From Humibacter sp. RRB41 (GTDB taxonomy: Bacteria; Actinomycetota; Actinomycetes; Actinomycetales; Microbacteriaceae): DNA of 64,000 nt. The position numbers and the translations under genes were made by a program. Location: positions 186,001 through 250,000 of the forward strand of contig NZ_JAKWJQ010000001.1 in the NCBI RefSeq assembly GCF_022761015.1, read 5' to 3'. How positions within the stretch are numbered: position 1 is the first letter of the stretch; each line of letters opens with the position of its first letter. Below the pieces are notes generated by a model. The model had not been told where the DNA came from. It ran no database searches and worked only from the letters and a program-made list of their open reading frames with translations. Below are positions 26,143-34,723 of this stretch, piece by piece.

Positions 26143-26172
26143 AGCCCCTATCTGGACCAAGTGAGTGGTCCA
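26129..26172. promoter_or_regulatory. Candidate MocR operator: three TGGTCCA boxes
   Basis: TGGTCCA at 26129-26135, its inverse TGGACCA at 26153-26159, and TGGTCCA again at 26166-26172. They span the start of the MocR gene and the promoter gap to the divergent PPOX gene. Direct plus inverted boxes are the known design of PdxR/MocR sites. A lone extra box is at 27033-27039. Confidence 0.6.
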
Positions 26173-26193
26173 GCTGCACCATATCGTGATGGC

Positions 26194-26946
26194 ATGAGTG
26201 TGATTCCCGAGACCTCGGATGCCGCCCGTGACGAGGCATCCCGAACCCCTTCCATGACCGTGCGCCGCAAGCGTGAACGCCAGTCGCATGACCCCGAGCA
26301 GCTGGACGAGATTCTTCAGGAGGGCTACTTCGCCCACGTCGGTATGGTGCGCGACGGACTGCCCGTTGTGCTCCCCTATCTCTACGCGGTCGGGGACCTT
26401 GGTGAAGGTCCGCGCCTGCTGTTGCACGGGTCGACCGGTGGCGGAGCCTTCATCCAAGCCGGCAGCCGAGGGATGCCCGTGGCCGTCACGATCACGCATC
26501 TCGACGGCCTCGTATACGCGCGTTCCACCAATGACAGTTCGGCGAACTATCGCAGCGCGATGGTGTTCGGGCGGGCGACCGTCGTTCCGGCCGAGCAACG
26601 GGCCGAGGCGCTCTGGCAGATCGCGGATCACCTCATGCCCGGGCGTCGCGCCGAGGTTCGCGAGATGACCGACAAGGAGATCGCCGCGACGCAGGTGCTC
26701 CAGCTTCCGCTCGACACGGTGAGCGTCAAGGTGCGGTTCGCGGGTGTCGGAGAGGCCGCCGACGACGGCGAGGACCACGGGGTGTGGGCCGGGGTGCTGC
26801 CGCTCGCGGTGCATGCGGGGGTGCCGCAAGCATCCGCCTTGACTGAGGCAGCGGATGTCTCGCCGTCGATCCTCGCGGCCGCGGAAGCGCTCGATGCGCG
26901 GGCTCGTGATCGTGACGCCCGGCTCGCGGCGATGGGATCGGTCTAG
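26194..26946 (+). CDS. PPOX-family flavin-binding protein, NimA-like
   Basis: 250 residues. PEQLDEILQEGYFAHVGMVRDGLPVVLPYLYAV and LLLHGSTGGGAFIQAG are landmarks of the pyridoxamine 5'-phosphate-oxidase-like group that includes NimA nitroimidazole reductases. The carboxyl part has the usual TVSVKVRFAGVGEAADDGED region. The divergent MocR regulator suggests control by pyridoxal phosphate, but a true PdxH role is not supported because the length and motifs differ. Confidence 0.8.
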   Translation: MSVIPETSDAARDEASRTPSMTVRRKRERQSHDPEQLDEILQEGYFAHVGMVRDGLPVVLPYLYAVGDLGEGPRLLLHGSTGGGAFIQAGSRGMPVAVTITHLDGLVYARSTNDSSANYRSAMVFGRATVVPAEQRAEALWQIADHLMPGRRAEVREMTDKEIAATQVLQLPLDTVSVKVRFAGVGEAADDGEDHGVWAGVLPLAVHAGVPQASALTEAADVSPSILAAAEALDARARDRDARLAAMGSV

Positions 26947-27056
26947 GCGAGGGGGAACGTCTCGGACGGCTAGGAGGCGGGCACTGGCCTGCATCGTGGC
27001 AAAGACCGTGGACGCGGGCTTGCACGAGTGAGTGGTCCATCGCGAACCTCGCCCGT

Positions 27057-28598
27057 TCATGCGCTGCTTCTCACGCGTTCCCACGTGGTCGACTTCGGTC
27101 GAAGCGGAATCGGTCGGCGAACGGCGCCCGGTACTGGCGGCGGGACGAGCTCATATTCCGTGCCCCTGCGCCTGATTCGCCAGCGATTGTTGTGGAGGTT
27201 CAGGTGATGGAACTTGCAGAGCAGCACGCCGTCGGCGATGTCAGTTCGTCCGTGATCGGCTTCCCACTCGTTATTGTGATGGGCTTCGGTCTGCCAAGCC
27301 GGAATCTCGCAGCCGGGCCAGAGGCATCCGCCGTCGCGTGCGGCGAGCACAACCCGTTGCGCTGCCGAGAACGTGCGTTGTGTGCGGCCCAGGTTCAAAG
27401 CGCGGCCACTGCGATCTACGGTGATCGGCACGATTCCGCAGTCGCATGCCGTTGCTTGAATGAAAGCCGCGGGGACAGCGTCTGCTGAGCCCTCGAGCAC
27501 TCCGTCGTGCTCGTCGTCGTGGACGCCGTCGACGCCCACTGTGTCGACGACCGTGATCACGCGTACACCGGGGCGCTTGCCGCGGAAGACCGAACTCTCG
27601 TCGCAACCAGCGCCGTCACGTACGACCTGAATGAACGTGTCGAACATCAGCTGGGTGTTGCTGCGGGGATCTTCGGATAGAGCGTTCTCCCACGCTCTGT
27701 CTTCGCTCGACATGAATCGCGGGCCTCCGCGCCGGGGGCTCAGCGCAAGGTCGAACAGTTGGGTGAGGAAGACACCGGACTCGTCGTCGGCGACTGCGAG
27801 CAGATTCAACGAGCCGTCGGCGTCCCGCCAGGTCTTGAGCGAGCGCTTCTGGTACCGGCGTTCGAACCTGTCGGCAACGCCGTGGGCGTCGATGCGGTCG
27901 CGCACCAGTCGAGCGCGTCGCTGCAGATCATCGCGAGGCATTCCTGCGACCGTGTCAGTTGCGTTCCCCGAACCGGGCTCTCGCGTGGCGTACTCGACCA
28001 ATTCGCTCGCGGCGGCCCGACGATCCTCGACCGGGCACGACTCCGATACGTCGTCCAGCGTTCGCACGATCAGGTGACCGAGTTCTGGCGAGATTTCGCC
28101 GGAGTTGATGGCTGTGGTCACGGGGTGTTGCCAAGGCAACACCGGAGCATCGCGAAGGGGCGTCGACGATTCGGATGCCGGAGGCACTGCGTCAGCTTCG
28201 CCGAGCAGTTCTCCGATGCGCACTTGGCGACGGGCTTCAGTGGGGGACTCGCCGGTCAGAACCTGCACGAGTCGGGTCGCGGACGGATGGCCGGCGCGCT
28301 GGGCCAGCCCGGAATGGCCGAGCTCGCGACGTGAACGCTTGGCGATCTCGCCGGCAGCGATGGAGATCACCCGATCGAGCTCGGCGCGACCCGAACCGGC
28401 CTCGGAAAGCAACATTTGCAGGTGGTCGTCGGAGAGCATCCGAATCGACTCGACCAAAGACTCTGCCGCCGCTGCTCGCTGAGGGCGCACAACACCGGGT
28501 GTCGAGTGGATGACGGTGAGCTCGCCGTCATCCATCTCGTTGACCAGAGCACACACGTGGCCGACCACGGCGGTGAGGCGACTCAGGTTGGATGACAT
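27057..28598 (-). CDS. DUF222 / HNH endonuclease domain protein
   Basis: 513 residues. The long amino part is the DUF222 (13E12-repeat-like) domain common and multi-copy in actinobacteria. The carboxyl end is an HNH nuclease with CLWPGCEIPAWQTEAHHNNEW and a second metal/histidine part LLCKFHHLNLHNNRW. These proteins are thought to be mobile or selfish, but no phage or homing partner is seen here. The upstream 373 bases are non-coding and more AT-rich near 28605-28640, a likely promoter. Confidence 0.9.
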   Translation of the reverse strand: MSSNLSRLTAVVGHVCALVNEMDDGELTVIHSTPGVVRPQRAAAAESLVESIRMLSDDHLQMLLSEAGSGRAELDRVISIAAGEIAKRSRRELGHSGLAQRAGHPSATRLVQVLTGESPTEARRQVRIGELLGEADAVPPASESSTPLRDAPVLPWQHPVTTAINSGEISPELGHLIVRTLDDVSESCPVEDRRAAASELVEYATREPGSGNATDTVAGMPRDDLQRRARLVRDRIDAHGVADRFERRYQKRSLKTWRDADGSLNLLAVADDESGVFLTQLFDLALSPRRGGPRFMSSEDRAWENALSEDPRSNTQLMFDTFIQVVRDGAGCDESSVFRGKRPGVRVITVVDTVGVDGVHDDEHDGVLEGSADAVPAAFIQATACDCGIVPITVDRSGRALNLGRTQRTFSAAQRVVLAARDGGCLWPGCEIPAWQTEAHHNNEWEADHGRTDIADGVLLCKFHHLNLHNNRWRIRRRGTEYELVPPPVPGAVRRPIPLRPKSTTWERVRSSA

Positions 28599-28971
28599 GC
28601 TTCTATCGTAGCCGTGAGATTAGTAGATAGCTGCGAACTGTGGACAAGTTATTCCCTTGTTAACGGGGACGGAAAGTTTGTGACTGTTCGAACCAGCTCG
28701 GCATAAATAGAAGATACGTTCTCTCCAAATCGACGCGAGAGTGGCCCGTCCCTGGCAGATTTCCGGCTCGCCCACGCGCTGGGTGGCCGGATCGTCTGAC
28801 GAGCCGCCAGCCAGCCGCGAACCCGGTGGGTCAGCGGGTCCCTCCGTCTGCCAACGAGGAGGGCAACCGGCCGGCGTCTTCGACGGGCACCAGCATTCGA
28901 CAGGCGAGCATCAAGCGTCCGCAGGACTCGCGACATCCGCTCGGCCGACGTAAGTTGTGGTTGTCGGCCAA
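28599..28971. other. Intergenic region without supported gene
   Basis: No recognised gene. The part from 28605 to about 28710 is AT-richer than its surroundings (TTAGTAGATAGC, TTATTCCCTTGTTAACG) and probably contains the promoter of the HNH gene. An open frame at 28649-28936 on the minus strand has a very Arg-rich product and no ribosome-binding site and is not accepted. Confidence 0.6.
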
Positions 28972-29376
28972 CTAGCGAACGGCGGCGACCGCCTCGATCT
29001 CGACGAGCTGGTCGTCGTAGCCCAGAACCGTGACGCCCAGCAGCGTGCTCGGAACGTCGTGCTCGCCGAACGTGTCATGCACGACGGCCCAGGCGGCCCC
29101 GAGATCCTCCTGCTTCGACGACGCGACCAGCACGCGGGTGCTGATGACGTCGTCGAGGGATGCTCCGGCGGCTTTCAGCGCGAGGGTCAAGTTCTCGAGA
29201 CACTTCTTCGTCTGCCCGGCGTAATCGCCGACTGCGGCGGTGCTGCCGTCTTGATTGAGGGGGCACGAGCCGGCGAGGAAGATGAGCCGAGCATCCGACG
29301 GCGCCGTCGCGGCGTAGGCGTACGGCGCTCCGGGATAGAGCTCGGCGGAGCGGATCAGGGTGACGGCAGTAGGCAC
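28972..29376 (-). CDS. RidA family protein
   Basis: 134 residues of the YjgF/YER057c/UK114 fold: PYAYAATAPSDARLIFLAGSC, GDYAGQTKKCLENLTLALKAAG and the conserved Arg in VISTRVLVAS. RidA hydrolyses reactive enamine or imine intermediates made by PLP enzymes; Rid subgroups without that activity also exist. The GTG start has AAAGGA about eleven bases upstream. No operon partner is evident. Confidence 0.88.
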   Translation of the reverse strand: MPTAVTLIRSAELYPGAPYAYAATAPSDARLIFLAGSCPLNQDGSTAAVGDYAGQTKKCLENLTLALKAAGASLDDVISTRVLVASSKQEDLGAAWAVVHDTFGEHDVPSTLLGVTVLGYDDQLVEIEAVAAVR

Positions 29377-29521
29377 CGGGGTGGGTCCTTTCGAGCGGTA
29401 GGCGCCTTTTTGAGTCTCGCATCAGCGCTTCCGCCCACTAAGTTCGAGCTGATGTCCGGCCAGCGCGCGCCACTGCGCGCACGGCAGTCCGCGACGTTTC
29501 GCCGACCAAGAAAGACGCGTG

Positions 29522-30013
29522 ATGCACATGGATGCAACGGCAATCGCGACCTGGGTACTGGCCGCCGTCACGCTGTTCAGCGCCGGCTTCGTGGTGTGGC
29601 AGCTCGTCGACGGCACACGGGCGCGCAAGGCGCAGACGACCTTCCTTCGGCGCCAAGAGACTCTGCGGTTGTACTCGGCCACCCAAGACAGCCGACGGAC
29701 CTCGAACGTCGGGCTTCCCCGTGACAGCGATGCCGACGGTATTGCGGCGTTCGTTGCGACCGCGATGACGGATGAGACGCATCGCCTCGCAATACGCGAT
29801 TACCTCAACTACTGGGAGACGATCGCCACAGGCGTGCGGTTCGGCGTTCTCGACGCGGACGTCTTGCACGCCCTGGTCGGACCGCGCCTCGTCTCGGTCT
29901 TCGACAACTACCGATCGCACATCGACTGGATCCGCTCGAGCGGAAATCCGTCGAACTTCATGGTGGAACTCGAGCGTCTCGTCGCGGACTGGAGACGGAC
30001 GTCGGAGCGCTGA
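29522..30013 (+). CDS. Membrane-anchored protein, DUF4760-like
   Basis: 163 residues. One amino-terminal membrane helix (about 6-28: IATWVLAAVTLFSAGFVVWQL) is followed by a cytoplasmic helical domain with YLNYWETIATGVRFGVLDADVL near 98-118. That YWE-x-I-A-x-G segment is typical of DUF4760 proteins, whose role is unknown. Overlapping GTG/ATG starts at 29519, 29522 and 29528 make the exact first residue uncertain. Confidence 0.65.
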   Translation: MHMDATAIATWVLAAVTLFSAGFVVWQLVDGTRARKAQTTFLRRQETLRLYSATQDSRRTSNVGLPRDSDADGIAAFVATAMTDETHRLAIRDYLNYWETIATGVRFGVLDADVLHALVGPRLVSVFDNYRSHIDWIRSSGNPSNFMVELERLVADWRRTSER

Positions 30014-30115
30014 TCGACGCCTACCCGGGCATCCGTACCAACGAATCCCTGGTCTCGGCGGCGTGCAGGTGCTACCGTCGTCGAGTTCGTGACACGACTT
30101 TCGGAGGTGAGACCC

Positions 30116-30169
30116 ATGAACTGCGTATCCCTGTGGGTGCTCCCCTCGAGTTCACGATCGCGCGACTGA
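30116..30169 (+). CDS. Short leader-peptide-like frame with strong ribosome-binding site
   Basis: Seventeen codons (MNCVSLWVLPSSSRSRD) preceded by CGGAGGTGAG at seven bases. It ends 51 bases before the alpha/beta hydrolase start. The strong initiation signal without a longer gene is the pattern of a leader peptide, for example one sensing cysteine or arginine codons, but no attenuator hairpin is clear. It may also be a chance frame. Confidence 0.35.
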   Translation: MNCVSLWVLPSSSRSRD

Positions 30170-30220
30170 CTTCGGTGTCGCCGGGAGTGCCTCATAACGG
30201 CAATTCCGAAAGGCAACACC

Positions 30221-30985
30221 ATGAATCAACTTCAGTTCTCTGCGCGCACGACGCTTGACGGCGTCCTCGAGCGCGACTTCGCCATCGGCGATGTTCCGGG
30301 CGTTCTCTGGTCGCCACCGTCCTTTTCACCCGGCACTCCGCTGATCCTCATGGGGCACGGCGGCGGTCTTCACAAGCGAGCGCCGGGGCTCGTAGCGCGT
30401 GCCCGCGCCGCCGTGGTCGACGACGGCTACGTCGTCGCCTCCATCGACGCTCCGGGCCACGGAGCCCGGCCCCGCTCCGACGAAGACCAGCGCTGGGTCG
30501 ACGCGATGATGGATGCCCGCAAAGCGGGCGAGCCGATCGGCGCTATCGTCGCGGAGTTCAACACGTCACTCGCACGGCGCGCAGTGCCCGAATGGCAGGC
30601 GACGATCGACCGACTGCAAGCCCTTCCGGAGATCACGCAGGATGCCCCGATCGGCTACACCGGCATGACCCTGGCGAGCACGATCGGCATTGCGCTCGCC
30701 GCGGTGGAGCCGCGCATCCGAGCGGCGATCTTCGGAGGCGTTCTCGCCTACGAGTCCCTTCTCGAGGATGCGCGACGGATCACGATCCCTGTCGAGTTCC
30801 TGCTGCCGCTCGACGACGCCGAGCTCCCCCGTGAAGACGGTCTCGCGGTCTTCGACGCGTTCGGCTCACAGGAGAAGACGTTGCACGCGTTCCCGGGCGG
30901 CCACTTCCGGGTGCCGACGGAGCGCTTCGACACGAGATTCTTCCCTCGGCACCTCGTGCCAAGCGTCGCCGGCGTCGTGGGCTGA
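30221..30985 (+). CDS. Alpha/beta hydrolase-fold protein with altered nucleophile elbow
   Basis: 254 residues. The fold is clear from LILMGHGGGLHK (oxyanion region), VASIDAPGHGARP and the late His in FPGGHFRVP. The nucleophile elbow, normally G-x-S-x-G, reads GYTGMTLAST, so Ser is replaced by Thr and Gly by Ala. Either Thr serves as nucleophile or the protein has lost hydrolase activity. It starts at ATG 30221 after AAAGGCAA. A short leader-like frame lies just upstream. Confidence 0.8.
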   Translation: MNQLQFSARTTLDGVLERDFAIGDVPGVLWSPPSFSPGTPLILMGHGGGLHKRAPGLVARARAAVVDDGYVVASIDAPGHGARPRSDEDQRWVDAMMDARKAGEPIGAIVAEFNTSLARRAVPEWQATIDRLQALPEITQDAPIGYTGMTLASTIGIALAAVEPRIRAAIFGGVLAYESLLEDARRITIPVEFLLPLDDAELPREDGLAVFDAFGSQEKTLHAFPGGHFRVPTERFDTRFFPRHLVPSVAGVVG

Positions 30986-31119
30986 CGGAGTCGGCCCCTC
31001 GGATGCCACGCCGGCCCGTCACATGAAGGGAGGTTCCAGGGGTACCGGAGACGGGCGGCTCGGCTGCCTGCCACGTTGACGTCGCCATTGCGTGGCGGTC
31101 ACCGAGTAGTGTCCGAACG

Positions 31120-31950
31120 ATGGGTGCGCTGCTCGGACTGATCGCCGCGATCGCGTACGGCGCTTCCGACTTCGTCGCCGGACTCGCCAGCCGCCGTTCG
31201 ACGGCCACCAACGTGACGGCCATCGCACTGATCGTCGAGCTGTTGGCATCGATCGTGGCAACAGCCATCTTTCCGGGCTCCGGACCCACCTCGCAGGCCT
31301 TGATCTGGGGCGCGGTGAGCGGCATCGGCAGCGCGGTCGGCACACTGGCGCTGTACCAGGGATTCGCCGTCGGCCGCATGAGCATCGTCGCGACACTCGC
31401 GGGTGTGCTGACCGTGGTGGTGCCGGCCGTAGTGGGCATCCTGCTCGGCAACAGGGTCTCGGTGCTCATGGCGATCGGTCTGATCGTTGCCGTCGTTGCC
31501 GTCGGCTTCACCTCATGGACGCCGCGCGCGTCGGGCGCAGGACGGAGCGGTGCCCTCTACGGCGTCATCGCCGGTGCCGCGTTCGCGTTGCTGTTCATCG
31601 CACTCGATCAGGCGGGAACGGCATCTGGGGCGTGGCCGTTGACGGCTGGCCAACTCGTCGCGTGCCTGCTCGTGGCGCCGCTCGTGCTCCGCGGCCTGCG
31701 TTCGAGCCCGCCGTCCAGACCCGCGGTCTGGCTCGCGGTCGTCGCTGGGCTCACGGGCGGCCTCGCGGGTCTCGTCTACCTGATCGCGACCGGACTCGGA
31801 GAGCTGGTGGTCGTCGCGGTGATCACCGCCATGTATCCCGCCGCGACGGTGCTTCTGGCGCGATTCGTGCTGCATGAGCACTGGACCAGGATGCACGTTG
31901 CCGGCCTCATGCTGTCGGTGGTCGCCGTGCTCGCGGTCGCGCTCGGCTAG
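31120..31950 (+). CDS. EamA family transporter (DMT superfamily)
   Basis: 276 residues with ten membrane helices in two five-helix halves, the RhaT/EamA layout. The amino half begins MGALLGLIAAIAYGASDFVAGLAS and the second half ends LARFVLHEHWTRMHVAGLMLSVVAV. Members export or import amino acids, nucleotides or sugars; the substrate is unknown. Its TAG and the TAG of the oppositely directed next gene overlap within GCTAGC. Confidence 0.85.
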   Translation: MGALLGLIAAIAYGASDFVAGLASRRSTATNVTAIALIVELLASIVATAIFPGSGPTSQALIWGAVSGIGSAVGTLALYQGFAVGRMSIVATLAGVLTVVVPAVVGILLGNRVSVLMAIGLIVAVVAVGFTSWTPRASGAGRSGALYGVIAGAAFALLFIALDQAGTASGAWPLTAGQLVACLLVAPLVLRGLRSSPPSRPAVWLAVVAGLTGGLAGLVYLIATGLGELVVVAVITAMYPAATVLLARFVLHEHWTRMHVAGLMLSVVAVLAVALG

Positions 31951-32975
31951 CCGACGAGTCTGCGCCGCGCCGCGGCATCCGTCAGCAACGCGACGTTGTC
32001 GGTGCGCTGCTCCGCGCTGCCGACACCCACGGGGAGCGCCCGGATGCCCGGATCGGTCACCCCGTCCATCAGCTGGGGGATGATGCGCGGGTCGGGGTGC
32101 ACGTACGGGCGGTCCCAGAACGGAACCGTCGCCTCGGCCACGGAGCTCAGGCCGAGCCCGTTCTGCGCGTCGAGGAGCACCTGGAGTGCGAATGCCAAGT
32201 GCTCCTGCCGCTGCTGCCAGGTCTCGTCGTTCGCTGCGCCCGCAAGCCGATCGGCGGTGCTGGTCGCAAGGGAGAGCTGACCGAAGAGCGTGCCGAACCA
32301 CTTCGAGTACGGCGCCCAGCGGCGCTCGAGCAGGAATGCGAGGTGCATGGCGACGTGCACCAGCCGTGCGGCGATCACGCGCGAGCCGAGCTCGTCTCCC
32401 GCGTCGGCGGCGCGGGCCATCAGCGGGAGTTCCTGCTCCAGACGCGACCAGTCGCTCGCGAGCACGTAGCACCAGACGTCGTCGGGGTACCACTCGATCA
32501 CGCGGCGCACTTCGGCGACCGCGCCCGTCTCATCCGCGAAGACGGGACCTGCCGTGACCTCGAGCACGGCCTGACCCGTGACAGACAGCCAGTCGGATGT
32601 CGACATCCCCGCTCGCGGATCGAAGCCCAGCCGGTCGCGCAGGAGCCCCGAGAGCGTGCCGACGTCGACGTGATGCCGCTCATCGACCTGTCCGCTGAAA
32701 GCGAATCGCGTCGGCAGCTCGCTGAACGAGGGCGGCAGCGTGCGTGCGAGTTCCGCATCCACAGCCGGAACCATGGCGGGCGGAACGAAGAGGCTCAGTC
32801 GCAGACCCCAATCGTGGTCGCGGGACATCGCGTCGTCGAGGCCGAGCACGTCGGAACCGGAACCGAAGCGGCCGGCGGCGTGCGGCATCCCCGGGAACGC
32901 GGATGCCAGCAGCGGCCCGACCACCTCGACGTAGTAGGCGCGGGCGAGTTCGATGCCGGTCGGCACGTTCAGCAC
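31947..32975 (-). CDS. DUF4037 protein, nucleotidyltransferase-like
   Basis: 342 residues. GRFGSGSDVLGLDDAMSRDHDWGLRL near 30-55 has the G-S-D...D-x-D pattern of minimal nucleotidyltransferases, and the rest matches the DUF4037 layout (IEWYPDDVWCYVLASDW). The target of any transfer is unknown. The GTG at 32975 gives the typical family start (VLNVPTGIELARAYY); a longer reading to 33179 would run into the divergent membrane gene. Confidence 0.75.
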   Translation of the reverse strand: MLNVPTGIELARAYYVEVVGPLLASAFPGMPHAAGRFGSGSDVLGLDDAMSRDHDWGLRLSLFVPPAMVPAVDAELARTLPPSFSELPTRFAFSGQVDERHHVDVGTLSGLLRDRLGFDPRAGMSTSDWLSVTGQAVLEVTAGPVFADETGAVAEVRRVIEWYPDDVWCYVLASDWSRLEQELPLMARAADAGDELGSRVIAARLVHVAMHLAFLLERRWAPYSKWFGTLFGQLSLATSTADRLAGAANDETWQQRQEHLAFALQVLLDAQNGLGLSSVAEATVPFWDRPYVHPDPRIIPQLMDGVTDPGIRALPVGVGSAEQRTDNVALLTDAAARRRLVG

Positions 32976-33105
32976 GGGCTCGATGCTAGCCGTCCAGTCT
33001 GAGACGCCTTGACCGGCGGCGCGATCGTCGAGCCCCGCGGATGCCTGTCCGCCGAAACGTCTGTCGGTGACCGTGGTGCCGTCGCTCGCGCTTGATAATG
33101 AGCCC

Positions 33106-33792
33106 GTGGCCGACAGCGACGAGCACTCCGAGCATCCGCGGCGGCACCTCCGGCAGGGCAAAGGCCGGATGGAGGCCATCAGCGACGGAGTCTTCGCTGT
33201 GGCGATGACCTTGCTCGTGCTCGACCTGGCGATTCCGTTCGCGAGCGGCTCTCGCGATCTGATCGGCGCTCTCGCCGACGAGTGGCCCGGCTACCTCGGT
33301 TTCCTGGTCAGCTTCGCGACGATCGGCGCGATCTGGCTCGGTCACAACACGATGACCGAGTACCTGGACCACGTCGATCCCGCGATACTGCGACTCAACC
33401 TGCTTCTGCTCTTCTTCGTCTGCCTGCTCCCGTTCGCGACCGGCCTGCTCGCCGAGTTCTTCAAGACCGACGGCGCCGAGCGCGTTGCGTCGGTCACCTA
33501 CGGCATCATGCTGCTGCTGTGCTCCGTGCTGCTCTCCGCGGTATGGCGATACGCCGTGGGTGCCAAGCTCGTCTCGCCCGATCTCGATGACGACGAGATC
33601 AGCCTGCTGACCACACGGCTCACCCCTGGGCTCGGTGGATACGCCCTGCTCATCGTGCTCGGCGCGTTCTTCCCGAAGGTCTCGATCTTCGGCTATCTGG
33701 CCGTTGCGGTCTTCCTGCTGCTGCCGTTCCGGCCGACGCTGAGCCGTCGTGCCGTCCGCGAGCGTCGTTCGCGTCGCCGCAGTGCGGGATGA
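33106..33792 (+). CDS. TMEM175-like (DUF1211) membrane protein
   Basis: 228 residues with about six helices. The signature RMEAISDGVFAVAMTLLVLDLAIP near 24-46 is the F-S-D-type first helix of the TMEM175 family, which forms potassium-selective channels lacking the TVGYG filter. The second repeat is less clear, so the channel may be a homotetramer as in known bacterial forms. The start may be GTG 33106 or GTG 33067. Confidence 0.8.
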   Translation: MADSDEHSEHPRRHLRQGKGRMEAISDGVFAVAMTLLVLDLAIPFASGSRDLIGALADEWPGYLGFLVSFATIGAIWLGHNTMTEYLDHVDPAILRLNLLLLFFVCLLPFATGLLAEFFKTDGAERVASVTYGIMLLLCSVLLSAVWRYAVGAKLVSPDLDDDEISLLTTRLTPGLGGYALLIVLGAFFPKVSIFGYLAVAVFLLLPFRPTLSRRAVRERRSRRRSAG

Positions 33793-33844
33793 CCGGGGAC
33801 GGATGCGACGCCACCACTAGCACCGCCCGCACTACCCTTGTCGC

Positions 33845-34723
33845 GTGGCGATCGAGGACCGGAGCAGGGCTGAACTCGGCGCATTCCTTCGTGCCCGGCG
33901 TGAAAGCCTGTCGCGCTCGGATGCCGGGCTTCCGACGATCGGGCGGGCACGCACATCCGGACTGCGACGTGAAGAGGTCTCGTACCTCAGCGGCGTCAGC
34001 GTCACCTGGTACACCTGGCTCGAGCAGGGGCGGGACATCCACCCGTCCCGACAGGTGCTCGACGCGCTCGCCCGCACCCTTCGTCTCACCGTCACGGAGC
34101 ACGCCTACGCGCTCTCACTCGCCGGCTACTCCCCCGCCGTCACCTCTGCGACACCGCCGGTCGCGATCGCGCCGCCGCAGGTGCAACGCCTGATGGATGC
34201 CCTCGCCGGCTCCCCCTCTTATACGGTGACGGCCGACTGGCGCATCGCCGGCTGGAACGCCGCGTACGCCGCGCTCTACCCGGGCGTCGCCACCGCCCGC
34301 GGCGAGGATCGCAATCTGCTCTGGCTGGTCTTCACCGATCCCTACGTGCGCGAGCTGCTGCCCGACTGGGAGCTGACGAGCCGGCGCTTCGTGGCCGAGT
34401 TCCGAGCGGATGCCGGCCCTCGCCTCGGCGATCCCGCCTACCTCGATCTCGTCGCGCGCCTCGAGCAGGCGAGCCCCGAGTTCCGTGCAGCATGGGCCGC
34501 GCACGACATCGAGGGATTCGCGTCGCGCGAGCGGTTGTTCCGGCATCCGACCGCGGGCCTGCTGACGCTCGAGCACCACCAGCTCTCGCCGTCCGACCAC
34601 CCCGACCTGCACATCGTCATCTACACCCCCGTACCCGGAACGGATGCCGCAGAGCGGCTATCCCAGCTCCTCACGCTCCAGTCCCCTGAGCGAACGGCGC
34701 GAGTCGAAGAGCCGCCCGCATGA
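33845..34723 (+). CDS. Xre-type regulator with MmyB-like ligand domain
   Basis: 292 residues. Helix-turn-helix at about 10-75 (ELGAFLRARRESLS, GLRREEVSYLSGVSVTWYTWLEQGRDI), then a PAS-like MmyB domain with VTADWRIAGWNAAYAALYPG and a late HPTAGLLTLEHHQL. MmyB domains bind fatty acids or similar hydrophobic ligands in related proteins. It overlaps the next gene by four bases (ATGA), which hints at a joint transcript with the methyltransferase. Confidence 0.85.
   Translation: MAIEDRSRAELGAFLRARRESLSRSDAGLPTIGRARTSGLRREEVSYLSGVSVTWYTWLEQGRDIHPSRQVLDALARTLRLTVTEHAYALSLAGYSPAVTSATPPVAIAPPQVQRLMDALAGSPSYTVTADWRIAGWNAAYAALYPGVATARGEDRNLLWLVFTDPYVRELLPDWELTSRRFVAEFRADAGPRLGDPAYLDLVARLEQASPEFRAAWAAHDIEGFASRERLFRHPTAGLLTLEHHQLSPSDHPDLHIVIYTPVPGTDAAERLSQLLTLQSPERTARVEEPPA

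Noticed and set aside
26143-27084. Open extension of the MocR gene to 874 codons
   Set aside because: The GntR helix-turn-helix begins at the 26142 start and the extension runs antisense through the whole PPOX gene.
28649-28936. Minus-strand frame of 95 codons
   Set aside because: Arg-rich product, no ribosome-binding site, no family features.
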